64,000 nt of DNA, taken from positions 248,001-312,000 of the forward strand of contig JAIWNF010000040.1 of NCBI GenBank assembly GCA_025093555.1, read 5' to 3'. The stretch's first letter is position 1. Each line of letters starts with the position of its first letter. This document shows, piece after piece, positions 1-15,532 of this stretch. Source of the stretch: Circinella umbellata. Lineage: Eukaryota; Mucoromycota; Mucoromycetes; Mucorales; Lichtheimiaceae. A program made the position numbers and the translations under genes. Under the pieces are notes generated by a model. It had not been told where the DNA came from. It saw only the letters and a program-made list of their open reading frames with translations, and made no database searches.

Positions 1-345
1 CGTGTATTTGCAGTTTCATTCATATTTAATAACTTTAAAAAGTAATAAAATCAAAAGTAAAAAATAGGTAAAACAAAAGGGGTGCGAAAAAAAAGAAAGA
101 AAGAAAAGATACGTATTATGCAAATATATATATTTGACCCAAAGTCTTCAGATTAGGTTTCTCATGTTAGTCATACATTTTCCTCATAATTTTTTTTTCT
201 TAGAAATACCTGGGAAAATAGTGATGTTGGTTAGTTCTGTGAACCATGTTCAGCTAGTAAGTTTTGAGGTTCAGCTGCTTTAACAAATCATTTGGGAGTA
301 TACTATTTTTCCCTTATTTAATTTTTTATTTTACATTTATATAAC
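1..345. other. upstream intergenic stretch
   Basis: No open frame with coding character was found. The stretch is AT-rich with short A and T runs and is probably the 5' flank of the following mitochondrial protein gene. Confidence 0.4.
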
Positions 346-1367
346 ATGAATCCATTTAGACATGGTAACTTTCGAATAAAAGATATATATATATTCCCAA
401 TTGGATTGAAATACATGTATTTTAAATCTTACTCGTTTATCCCCCAATGCGCATAATTTATTAGTTTCGAATACCTTTATTTCTCGGTCCAAAACACCAT
501 TCATAACATCCAACATCTTGACTCAACAAAAACAATTACTTCTTCAACAACAACGAAATTCAATCTTTCAATTATTACCCATGCGATGTATTTCTTCTTA
601 TCATTTTGATACATTTAAATTCGTAGAAAGATTAGAAGCAGAAGGGTTTTCTAGAGAACAAAGTGAAGCTATTATGGCGTCCTTACGTGAAGTAATATCC
701 GAAAGGTAATATATAGTTTTGATTTACAATAAAAAGGAGGATGACTAATGACAACGATAGTATGACAGACGCTACAAAAGGCATGGTTACTAAAGCAGAA
801 CAAGAGAAGGTAATATAACATTTAATCACCCATGACAACCAATGATGTAAGAATACAGATAAATAAAATTAACAAAATATGAAAATGAACCTATGACCCT
901 GGGGCGGATGACATTAGACAGTATACACATATAAAGTGGATTTTGCCCATTTGAAATCCGAAATTCAATTGTTGGAAAAGAACGACTTTACAGTAATGAA
1001 AGCCGAAAATGATCGATTATTAGGCGAAGTAGAAAAATTACGTCAGAAATTAAGAGAAGAAATTACTCGATCTCAAGCCAATGTTCGATTGGATTTACAT
1101 TTAGAAAAAGGTAGAATTCGTGATGAAGCAAGTGCACAAGAAATTAAATTAAAAGAAACCGATACCCGGATAGAAAGTGAAATTGCAGGTTTAAGAACTC
1201 AAATGGAAGCTATCAAATTTCAAATTTTACAATATATGATCGGTAAGTAAAAACCATTGAGGATGTTTTTATGCAGTTCTGTTTTTTTTAACGTTCTATA
1301 TAATTATTTAGGTACTATAACTGGTGCTGGTGCATTATTCCTTGCTTATCTTCGTATGCTTCGATAA
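346..1367 (+). CDS. CCDC90/MCUR1-type mitochondrial coiled-coil protein (DUF1640 family)
   Basis: Five exons are proposed: 346-364, 465-705, 761-809, 918-1242 and 1312-1367, totalling 229 codons plus stop with consistent phases. The conserved start HFDTFKFVERLEAEGF lies in exon 2. Exon 4 encodes the VDFAHLKSEIQ block and a long Glu/Lys/Arg heptad coiled coil, and the last exon encodes a short C-terminal hydrophobic anchor (TGAGALFLAYL). This is the architecture of yeast Fmp32, human CCDC90B and MCUR1, which are inner-membrane proteins linked to the calcium uniporter or cytochrome oxidase assembly. Exon 2 has no in-frame ATG before 581, yet the residues just upstream are Ser/Arg/Gln-rich like a targeting peptide. 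A 19-nt first exon (MNPFRH) with a GTAACT donor restores an ATG in phase, so I chose 346. Family assignment is strong; the first exon is inferred. The alternative start is ATG 581. Confidence 0.8.
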
Positions 1368-1513
1368 ATACATTACATATGTATTTGAATTAATTAAGCA
1401 TATTGAATTCTTCCCTGTGATCAAAAAAAAAAAGTGTGAGCTGCTCACATTTACATATGTATATTCAAATGGGATAACACGCGACATCTTGTGAATTCAG
1501 TTTCGACCAATAA

Positions 1514-1523
1514 TATATAAAAA
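1514..1523 (+). promoter_or_regulatory. candidate TATA box of the IP6K gene
   Basis: TATATAAAAA lies 104 bp upstream of the ATG at 1628 and is followed by the T/C-rich tract typical of fungal transcription start regions. This is position-based inference only. Confidence 0.4.
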
Positions 1524-1627
1524 GTCCTTTTTATTTTGATTTTTTTTTGTGTATTTCCTTCTCTCTCCTTCTTTTTTTTTCAACCTTTTCCTTTTTTTCT
1601 ATTTTCTATTATTTTTGAAAAGTATAT

Positions 1628-3031
1628 ATGACAGATAAAGATAATAAAAAATCTTGTCAACCACAACAACAAAGTAGACCCCCTTTAAAAGAAAGTAAAA
1701 GTTCATTAGCTTTATTACCATTAACTCATCGAGCAGGTGGACATGTTCGCATGTTTAGACTTGCTAATGGAGCTATATGTAAAGCTATTAGTGACAAGGA
1801 ACGTGAATTTTATGAAGATCTTGAACTAAAACCTAAATGTCAACCTTTTATACCACGTTATATGGGTGTTATTATTATTTCTGACCATCAAACACAAGGA
1901 CCAAGAATTATTTTAGAACGTGACAGACGTCGTTTGAAACAATATACTCCACCTAATTCTTCTTCTTCTTCAACTCATTTTCATGCTTCAGGTTCAATAA
2001 GACCTATGAGAAGATCAACTACAGTAGCCATGCCATCCGAACCTAATGAATCAATTACACATACTGTATTACCTGTTTATCGAAATGGTCATCCACCTTA
2101 CTATAATAATACAATGGATCATCCACATAAAAAATATATACGATCTATTTCATGTCCTCCTATTTTACGAATTGAGAAATTGGATAAAAAACAACAACAA
2201 AGGGATCGACAACAACAAGAATCAATGATGTCTCCAAAAAAGGATAAAGAAAATGAAAACGAGACAAATCGAAAAAATCAAAGACAAAAAGAAAAAGAAC
2301 AGTTATTAGATCAAGAAGATTTGCATGAATTTATTGTTATGGAAGATTTAACTTTTGGAATGAAACATCCATGCGTTTTAGATTTAAAAATGGGTACAAG
2401 ACAATATGGTGTTTATGCTTTAGAATCTAAAATGAAAAGTCAAACAGCGAAATGTGAAAAATCAACCAGTAAATCTTTAGGTGTTCGTATGTGTGGGATG
2501 CAGGTAGACAACTATATATATCTAATGCAACATTCAAAAAGAAGTCAAAACCAAGGAAAGGTATTAATAGATTTAGAATGCTTATTATAGGTATATAGGG
2601 CAAGAACTGGAAAATGTCAAAGTCAAGATAAATATGTTGGACGAGAATTAGATACAGATGGTTTTCGTGATACTTTATATTCTTTTTTATTCGATGGTGC
2701 ACGATTATTAGTAGAATATATTCCTGACTTGATAAACAAATTATGGGAATTGGAACGAGTGATTAAAACAATGCATGGATATCGATTCTTTGGTTCAAGT
2801 TTACTTATCATTTACGATGGAGCAGATACTACAATACCTGTAGATCTTCGAGTAATTGATTTTGCTCATTGTGTTACTCAACAAGAATATTTACAGAATT
2901 ATTCAAACATGACATACCCACCCGAACATTCCATTGATCAGCCTGATCATGGATACCTGAAAGGATTACATACATTGATGCATATGTTACAAACCATAGC
3001 ATCCCGTCATTTTAATGCCTCTCCCATCTAA
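1628..3031 (+). CDS. inositol hexakisphosphate kinase (Kcs1/IP6K family)
   Basis: Two exons, 1628-2503 and 2591-3031, are joined in phase 0 across an 87-nt intron and encode 438 residues. The IPK signature PxxxDxKxG is present as PCVLDLKMG near residues 248-256. The second exon carries SSLLIIYDG near residue 361 and the metal-binding IDFAH near residue 382. These enzymes phosphorylate InsP6 to the pyrophosphate 5-InsP7 in cytosol and nucleus. The protein is far shorter than yeast Kcs1 (about 1050 residues) and lacks its long N-terminal extension, so it is closer in size to animal IP6Ks. A Ser/Gln/Lys/Glu-rich disordered insert fills residues 100-230. It is tandem with the mitochondrial protein gene upstream and convergent with the SET5 gene downstream. 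Inositol polyphosphate multikinase is a less likely alternative, because the motifs and the split domain fit IP6K better. Confidence 0.88.
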
Positions 3032-3447
3032 TATGACTACGTAGTGACAATCAATCACTAATTATATATATATATTATCACAAACCATTCTATTAGAAAA
3101 TGTAATATACAGAAAAAAAATATTTCCTCCTCTTCCTCCTTTACATTGGTTTATTATACATATATGTCTAGCTTATGTTTTTGTAAATATATAATTTTTA
3201 TTTTTTATAAAATATAGATACTGTGTGTATATATGCGATGGGTGAGAAAAAAGATGAATACTTCTTTTTTGTTTGTTTTGCTTCTTTTGAAAGATGTGTG
3301 TGTGAGTGTGTGAGTGTGTGAGTGTGTGATTGATCTATTATAAAAGGACAGAAAATTACTATATACAAAAAAAAGGGGGGGGGGTTTGTGTCTATAAAAT
3401 AATAAATACACAAGAAAGCAAGAGAGACCGTAAAAAAAAGATTTTTC
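3032..3447. other. convergent 3' region with G run and TG/GA microsatellite
   Basis: This spacer separates the ends of the IP6K and SET5 genes. It contains a (TGTGTGAG)-like repeat at about 3295-3330 and a run of nine G at about 3374-3383. No gene is supported. Confidence 0.5.
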
Positions 3448-4871
3448 TTAATCATTTTCAGCTCTTAATCTCATTTCTTTACGTAATTGATCAGTTAATG
3501 GGATATCCTTTTCACAACGTTCACATTTACATTGGAACATATATGTCTTATCCAAATAATTCACTCTCGTTTCCTTGTTCCAGCGAGGATTCACATAAGT
3601 TTCAAAAAGTTGATCCCCTTTTTTGATGTCACGAAGAGCACGAACAACAATTCGATATTGTGCCCTTGTATTTCCATATTCAATAGCCACATTAGGAATA
3701 CAACTGTGATTCATGTGAGATTGTACAAGATACATGCCACCACTTTGATTATTGATATTGAATTTACCCAAATATTCTAAAAAGGTATCCTCATCATCAA
3801 ATAATTTCTTTTCCAAAGCTTCTGGTAATGGTTTTTCAATCTTGCATTTTTTAGGGGGGTGTTGATACGCTTTTTTTAATAATGCACGTGCCTTTGCCCA
3901 AAGTTCACGGGTAGGTGATTCCTATTGATCATTTTTCAATCCTCTTTTTAGTTATTATCTATTCCCTCAACATTTCCCCCCACCCTTTTTTTCTTATTAT
4001 ATATATATAAAATATTTACCATAAAAATCCATTCAGTTTCTTTTGCTTGTCTTTCTGCTTGATTCACAGTAGCAAAAGCATCATAATGCATCAAGACTGT
4101 ATCTAATTCACCCCGTTGATGAGCCAAAATCATGTGAGCATACATACGAGAAACAGCCATAGGAGCTGTCCAATTTTCACCTTCACAAAAGTTTTGAAAA
4201 TCTTTCATGGCAGGATTCATACGAGTACATTCAAGACGATGAAATGTTTCCCAAGCCAAAGTTTTACAGGTACGAGAACAATATGTCATATCACAATGAG
4301 GACAACGAATAGCCAATCGACTGAGGTGCATGAATGGCTTAGCACACATACCACATGCACTTCCGTCTCTAGCCAAATTAAATCCTTCCCAAGGTGGGAA
4401 ATACATAAAAGGAGATTCTTCAAAGACTGTTTCATTGGCTTTAATATCACGGGCTGCAAAAAGACCTTTACCAGTAATTGGATCGATCATTTTAGACTAT
4501 TTTATGTGTCGGGTGTAAAAAAACAAAACAAAGTTAATATATAGAAAAAAAAACCCATAGTTTTATATTATTGACTACATTACCACAACATTCGTAGATA
4601 CTGATTTCAAGTCCAATTTAGGATCAATAAAAGAAACAGGAATAGAAGGATCGTCAGCCATACCACTTTTTGTAGGTTGTAAAGTATTTGTTAAACCTTG
4701 TGTTTGCATGAGTTTTTTAACACGTTTTTCTGAAACACTCCAAGAAGGTTGTTCTTCTGTTACTTGACTTGTCACTTTTTTGATACCATATTCAGGAAAA
4801 CTAATTTTAACTTTTTGAATGGCATCGATCAAGTCTTCTTGTGAAGGAATAGTTTTATTATCGTCGGACAT
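3448..4871 (-). CDS. SET5: SET and MYND domain lysine methyltransferase, Set5-like
   Basis: Three exons in gene order, 4871-4584, 4496-4020 and 3921-3448, encode 412 residues. Exon 1 holds the N-terminal helical module (residues about 9-60, VSEKRVKKLMQ) that also precedes the SET domain in yeast Set5. Exon 2 starts the SET domain (GKGLFAARDI) and carries the inserted MYND-type zinc cysteines (CGMC, CPHC, CSRTC, about residues 144-186). Exon 3 holds NHSCIPN (326-332), the catalytic-region FETYVNP (Tyr near 364) and the post-SET CKCERC. Yeast Set5 methylates histone H4 tails. The first intron (4583-4497) puts a stop in frame if retained, so the N-terminal part looks like a separate small gene when unspliced. 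A second possible donor, GTATCT about 18 nt earlier in the reading direction, also keeps phase. The chosen donor (GTAATG) aligns better with Set5. Start 4871 is the MSDDNK methionine. Confidence 0.85.
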
Positions 4872-5809
4872 GGTTTTTACGTGTATAGTGTGGAAAGCGA
4901 TCGCGCCCGAGATTTTCAAACAAAGTATAAGGGAAAAAAAAAAAAAAAAGTTTCAGAAAAAATTATGACGCGGGGGTGGGGGGAAGGGGAGAAAATGGGA
5001 TCAAGCAAGAGCGTGGCTTGAAACTTTTTTGATTCAAAAACTGAAAAACTACACCACGTTGGTGCATTAGTATAATATTATTGGTTAATAAAATACCGAA
5101 TTAGCCAATAAAAATGGATCCAAAAATAGGTACAATAGATCTGCTTTTTTTTTTTTGGTGATTTCACTCTTCATTTTTGTAAAGAAAGTTAAGCGCAATA
5201 ATGGATTGAATGAAATAACCTATTCAAAATGTGGATGTAATCATATTATATAAATAGAGTTAAACTTTGATGAAATAATAAAAAAAAGGGGAGGAGGTTT
5301 TTTTTGATCTTTATACTTTTTGATCCATTTCCCATTTATGTACTACAGAGTTTAATGCGGCGCCATGTTCCATCTGTTATCACCATAACAACACGACATG
5401 AAAACATATCTCTTTAGATAGTATCATTGTTTTTTTAAGTAGTTTTTGATCTTTTGATGTGTAATTGAAGTAAATTATAAAATGAATAAGTTATGCATCT
5501 ATGTTAGATAATATAGAAAATCAGATTTAGATATGCTGTTATACCTAGTAGATGAAGATGATTAACTATTATATAGTACATACGTACAATACAGAGGATA
5601 ATATTCGGTAAGGAACGAAAAAAATTCGGAGTTCTCTTCAATAAAAGAGAATGCATTGACTTCAAAAAAATAAATTTGATTGGATAGAAATTAAAAAAAA
5701 ACGCATGCCAAAGAGGAAAGAAGATTCTTTTCTTATTTTTCCTTTTTTTCCTTTTCTTTTGTTTCCTTTTCTTTCTTTTTTCATATCGGTTTTCTTTTCT
5801 AAATAAATA
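4872..5809. promoter_or_regulatory. divergent SET5/VTC1 intergenic region with CCAAT boxes
   Basis: This 938-bp gap separates divergent start codons. It holds an inverted pair of CCAAT boxes (ATTGGTT at 5080-5086 and AGCCAATA at 5103-5110) and a CACGTT at 5055-5060, a moderate-affinity Pho4-type bHLH core. A T/C-rich initiator tract (about 5725-5800) precedes VTC1. Factor binding is inferred. Confidence 0.4.
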
Positions 5810-6277
5810 ATGTCTGATAATAATAATGTACTTGAATCAGTCACTGGTAAAAGAATCGCGTTACCAGTAAGAGTTGAACCCAAGGTATTTTTTGCAAACG
5901 AACGTACCTTCTTGTCATGGCTTAACTTTACAGTTGTTCTTGGTGGTTTGGCTATGGGTTTATTAAATTTTGGTGATCGTATCGGACGTATGTCGGCTGT
6001 TTTATTTACTGTCATTGCTATGGGTGTAATGGTCTATGCTCTTTATACATTCCATTGGCGTGCTACCAAGATTCGTAACCGAGAAGCTGCTCCTTATGAT
6101 GATCGAGTGGGTCCTACTGTTCTTTGTATTTTCTTACTTGCTGCTATCCTTGTTAATTTCTATTGTAAGTATTATTGTTATTGGGGGGGGGAAGATAAGG
6201 TTGAATTTCGTGTTTAAGGAAATCTATAATATTAATCTCTTTTTTTTTATCAATCAGTACGTATTGGAACCGAATAA
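5810..6277 (+). CDS. VTC1: vacuolar transporter chaperone subunit 1
   Basis: Two exons, 5810-6164 and 6258-6277, encode 124 residues, close to yeast Vtc1 (129). The sequence [19 protein letters not shown] is the family hallmark (DUF202). It is followed by three membrane segments at about residues 36-56, 61-79 and 100-118. The final exon adds only LRIGTE. Vtc1 is the small membrane subunit of the VTC complex, which makes polyphosphate from ATP and moves it into vacuoles. The complex is stimulated when SPX domains bind inositol pyrophosphates, the products of the kinase encoded 2.8 kb upstream. The gene is convergent with ALG14. A G run in the intron (6184-6191) is a local oddity. Confidence 0.92.
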
Positions 6278-6632
6278 ATATAACAAGTTGTACTTTTTTC
6301 TATACCCTTTTCTTCTTCTTCTTCTTCGTCTCCTCCTTTATAAACTTAGCTTATCAAAGAACTACGATCACCAAAAAAAAATATCACGCATTCAATCCAT
6401 ATATATATATATAATACATACACTCATTTTTTCTTTTTACATTTGCTACAACAGATTTTTTCCTTTTGGATTGATTTCAATGGAAATAAAAAAAATAAAA
6501 ATAAAAAGATGTTTCAGAAAATAGATGTTTTGAAACGCCGGTTTGTTATAGTTTATGGATGTGTTTTAAATTACAAGAAATCAAAAAAGAGAATATAATC
6601 GGTAAGGGAGGGAAAGGGGGGGGGATAAGGGA
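6278..6632. other. convergent 3' region between VTC1 and ALG14
   Basis: This AT-rich spacer contains a TTC-rich pyrimidine tract at about 6311-6331 and a run of eight G at about 6617-6624. It is presumed to be 3' untranslated sequence of both genes. No open frame has coding character. Confidence 0.5.
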
Positions 6633-7614
6633 TTACACAAGTATACCGTGATATTCAGCTTTTGGATACTTTTTAACTAATTCATCCCATTGAACTATAA
6701 ATCGATCTACGAAAAAATATAATAATTTGCCTGTCAATGATAAACTTGTGACTCGAGCAAATGATTCAATATAAATGATTTCAACGCGTTGTTTTCGAAG
6801 ACCAAGTATCTACCAATTTTTTTTTTAGAAAGAAAAGTAATTTTTAACTTAGTACATATGACATGTAAGGAGAAGTTAAACAACTTACTCTGACAAGATA
6901 GGCTGCCATACAGATTGGAATACAGCTTCCTGGACCATTACACAAAATCTAAATAATCCAACAACAAAGAATTCTTTAGTTTTTTTTTATTCGTGAAGGA
7001 TAAACAATCCATTTATATCATTTTATCCTCAGTTGATTATTTGTTATTATTATACATTACCAGATCAGGCATAGTTTCTAAAATAATACGTATAGATACC
7101 ACAAGAGCACATATCATATTCCAAGGAACTTTAGTCCAGCTTTGACCCACCTCACGTGCTCGAGGTAATCGATACACAATAGCCTGTTTTTATTTATTTA
7201 TCAATATACCTTTTTGTTGTTTGATAATATTAAAAAAAAAAAAACTTACTTTTGAATCTTGTGCTTTTGCTTTGGATTCACTTAAAGTATCAGATTCTGC
7301 AACAATATAATAACGTGGTGTATATAAATCTGAATTTAAAGGTTTGATTAATGTCATCATTTCTGCTGTATGACCACCTGTTTTATAATAACAAATGAAA
7401 TGTTAATAATATGTGGTATGATGTTGTACAACTTTTTCTTAAAAATAAAAAAAAAATTAAACCTGCCCGATCCTAGAAAAATAAGCGTTTTACAACTTGA
7501 ATCACGTTGATGGAGTGGTTTACTGGAATGTCGTCCTGGTATAATTTGCCATAATCGTAACGCGATTACTATTATTATTAAAATGACTATAATACTAAAC
7601 GTGAACAGTAGCAT
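6633..7614 (-). CDS. ALG14: UDP-GlcNAc transferase membrane subunit ALG14
   Basis: Five exons, 7614-7467, 7377-7250, 7183-7061, 6948-6889 and 6809-6633, encode 211 residues. Residues 1-22 form the N-terminal membrane anchor. The motif FLGSGGHTAEM, diagnostic for ALG14, spans the first splice junction. It is followed by TPRYYIVAESDTLSE, PRAREVGQSW, ILCNGPGSCIP and the C-terminal ESFARVTSLSLTGKLLY. Alg14 anchors Alg13 at the cytosolic ER face, where together they add the second GlcNAc to dolichol-PP-GlcNAc. Intron 1 (7466-7378) only works with a GC donor (GG|GCAGGT); the nearby GT donor breaks phase and the conserved motif. The gene is convergent with VTC1. Confidence 0.92.
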
Positions 7615-8222
7615 TATTTCGAATATGCGGAAAAAGAAAAAAAAAAGGGGGGGGGAGAAAGTTGGTTCTGATTTTTGCTTGTGCGCCGAAAGATATGCAA
7701 ACTAAGTAACATGGGTACCAAAAAAATAATATTTCTATAGCAACAGAATAAGACTATTAAGACGGAACATATTACGATACTAAACATTGTGTTTTTTTTT
7801 CATGTATATTTTTAATTCACTACTATCTTGAAACAATTTATAGCTTTATAGCAGCAAGAACGGATATGGGAAGTGGGTAAATTAATAATTACATGGTCAC
7901 CAACGATTTGTTCGTTATTTTTTTTTGAGTTCAAGAATAATATTGTTACAGACCCATTAATTATGTCTTTTTAAAATTCAAAGTTTATAGGGTATTCATC
8001 CATCTATATATCAAATCATCCTTCGAATCCGTTGAAATCTAAGTAACTATAATTGTACTGAGAGTGTAGGTATATTAGCAATAAATGAGGATGTTATATC
8101 CTACATGTAAGGGTTAGTATTTACTTGCTCTCATATTATATTATGTCTACATTCAATGATTGATTTATAAATTATTTTATTTATACAAAACAATTGTCTT
8201 TTTTTTCCCCAGGTATTATTAT
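7615..8222. other. intergenic region upstream of ALG14
   Basis: This 608-bp stretch lies between the ALG14 start and the PRP16 stop; both genes are on the minus strand. It includes a G run at about 7648-7655 and AT-rich sequence, and presumably holds the ALG14 promoter and PRP16 3' untranslated region. No gene was seen. Confidence 0.45.
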
Positions 8223-13536
<5,314 letters not shown>

Positions 13537-13748
13537 GGTTTTTTTTTCTATGTGTCTGATAATAAAAGAAAAGAAGTGGTTTGAGTTAGTGGTTTCTGAA
13601 TAAAAAAAGAAATAAATTATCTAATCCCCCCCCCAAACCTTCTTCAGCTTGCATTTTTAATTGTTTCTATCTCTCTCTTTCTCTCCTTTTCTTCCATTTA
13701 TTTTCATAACCCTCTTTTTATATATATTAGAAAAAATAATTAGCCAAA
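13537..13748. promoter_or_regulatory. bidirectional promoter gap PRP16/ESS2
   Basis: Only 212 bp separate the divergent ATGs of two splicing-factor genes. A C run (13627-13635), a CTCTCTTT tract and TATATATATTAG near 13720-13731 lie here. Shared regulation is inferred. Confidence 0.5.
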
Positions 13749-15532
13749 ATGACGACGCCTGTTGTTCTTGACGAAGACACTTATACAGAAGCACTTAGTA
13801 GTATCATTGAACGAGACTTTTTCCCACATCTGGCTAAAGTAAAAGCACAACAAAATTATTTACAAGCTCAACAAACGGGTACTTTGCAAGATCTGGAACG
13901 TGCCTCAAAAGCATTACATCGACTTCAAACACCAAGTAATCGTTCAAGTGCTACTCCAATTAAAGGTATTATATTATTCTTGTGTGTTTTTTTAAATGTT
14001 GTTATATTTGTTGTTTTTCTTTGGTAGAAACAAAAAAAAAAGTATTAAATATTTTAAGAACGTTTTTATGAAATATAATAAAAACTAGGATCAACGACAA
14101 TATCCACAAATAATGATTCAACTAGTAACATTAGTAAATCTGTACCATTGAACTATTATAATGCCGAAGAAAGCGAATTAGCTGATCGTGTAAACCTTGA
14201 TCTTTCTCTTGATCAATTTCAATCATTATATACAAGGTAAATAAACATTGGAATAAGAGAATGAAGAAAAAGAGGTTTTATGGGATTGGATATATATATA
14301 TATATATATATTCACAATAGCTGGATAGAGTAAATGTGTAGCATGTATAAGGATGAGGGAACAAGAGGAATGGGAATGTATATTAATGCTCACTTCTTTT
14401 TACAAATGTAATAGTGAAGATAATTCATCATTTACTGAGATACTGGATCGAACTAATGCAAAACGTCGAGAAAAATATAAATGGTTATTGGATAAAGAGA
14501 AAGCACCGATGCTTACGCATGAAGAAAAAAAGATGATTGAACATGCAACTACTCCTGCAACATGGAAATATACCGCAAAGAACGCATTAATGTACATACC
14601 AAATGGTACTGGTGAATCATTACTTAATGAAGCTGATTCTCGAGCACCAGCAAAGGCAATTAATTATACCAATACTCAATTCAAAGTACCAGAGGTAAAA
14701 ATAAATCATTATACCTCAATCCTGGGGATTAATATGGAGGGAACCAGGATTATCATTTTGAGGTTGTTTTTTTTAGGAATAATAGTAATCTGTATTTAAC
14801 TTCATATATTATTTTATTTTTATTTATAGTTACCTACTTCACGACGGACCAATACTACTGATCAAGCAGTAACAACAACACCTTGGCAAAATTTATCCGG
14901 AGTTGGTGATGATGGTGAATCAGTATATTCAGATGCCAATTCGGATTATCGAGGTTATCGTCTAGTAGATTCTACACCCACATTAACGCCAAGTCGAATA
15001 GGAACACCATTAATGACATGGGGTGATATTGAAGGAACGCCATTATTAATTACATCTGGATCAGAAACGCCAGGTAAAGTATAAAATGTTTAAGGCAAAG
15101 AGGGGAGAAGCGAAAGAGACGGTATATCAATATGTAATATAACTCAATATTAATAATAATAATAATAAAATAGGCCCTCGATTTTCATTACCAAAGGAAT
15201 CTAGAAGAGAACAATTAGGAAAAAAACTTTCAGAAAAAGCATCACGAGCTCATCGAAAAAGAGTGTCTGAGAACGTATTACGAGGTACACCACGACGATC
15301 CAGTAAAGGTTTACAAACCCCTGCTGCGCAACATTTACTACGACAAAGTCATAATACGCCACGAAGTAGTTCTGGATTTGGTGATGCATTGCGTTCTTCT
15401 TATGGTGGTAATACACCTCGCACACCTCGTATGGGAACAAGTAGTAGAACACCAGGTGCAACACCAACACCCCTTTTCCGTGCAGGTGTCACTCCTGTCT
15501 CAAAATTTCAATCACCTGTACCAAAAAAATGA
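13749..15532 (+). CDS. ESS2: ESS2/DGCR14 family splicing factor
   Basis: Five exons, 13749-13965, 14089-14236, 14415-14694, 14830-15073 and 15174-15532, encode 415 residues. The conserved N-terminus VLDEDTYTEALSSIIERDFFPHL identifies the family. Further conserved blocks are DLSLDQFQSLYTSEDN, DRTNAKRREKYKWL, WKYTAKNALMYIPNG, TWGDIEGTPL and SRREQLGKKLSEKASR. ESS-2/Bis1 is a nuclear protein of the spliceosomal C complex. The C-terminal 90 residues are a Thr-Pro/Ser-Arg-rich disordered tail (many T-P pairs, potential proline-directed phosphosites). The gene diverges from PRP16 by 212 bp. Confidence 0.93.
14290..14311. repeat. (AT)n microsatellite in an ESS2 intron
   Basis: Eleven TA units lie in the intron between exons 2 and 3. 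Confidence 0.85.

Noticed and set aside
4575..4919. independent 114-codon gene upstream of the SET domain gene
   Set aside because: Its product matches the N-terminal region of Set5 and splices in phase into the SET exon, so it was merged into SET5. The extra residues upstream of 4871 have no support.
6036..6524. 162-codon plus-strand frame overlapping VTC1
   Set aside because: It overlaps VTC1 in another frame and extends through AT-rich 3' sequence with Ile/Leu/Phe/Tyr-only composition, so it is a chance frame.
8020..8036. TTCGAATCC resembling a tRNA T-loop
   Set aside because: Flanking bases do not form the T stem and no A/B-box spacing fits.
15201..15470. 89-residue minus-strand frame over the last ESS2 exon
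   Set aside because: It is an antisense shadow of the conserved ESS2 coding exon and has Val/Tyr/Phe-rich composition.
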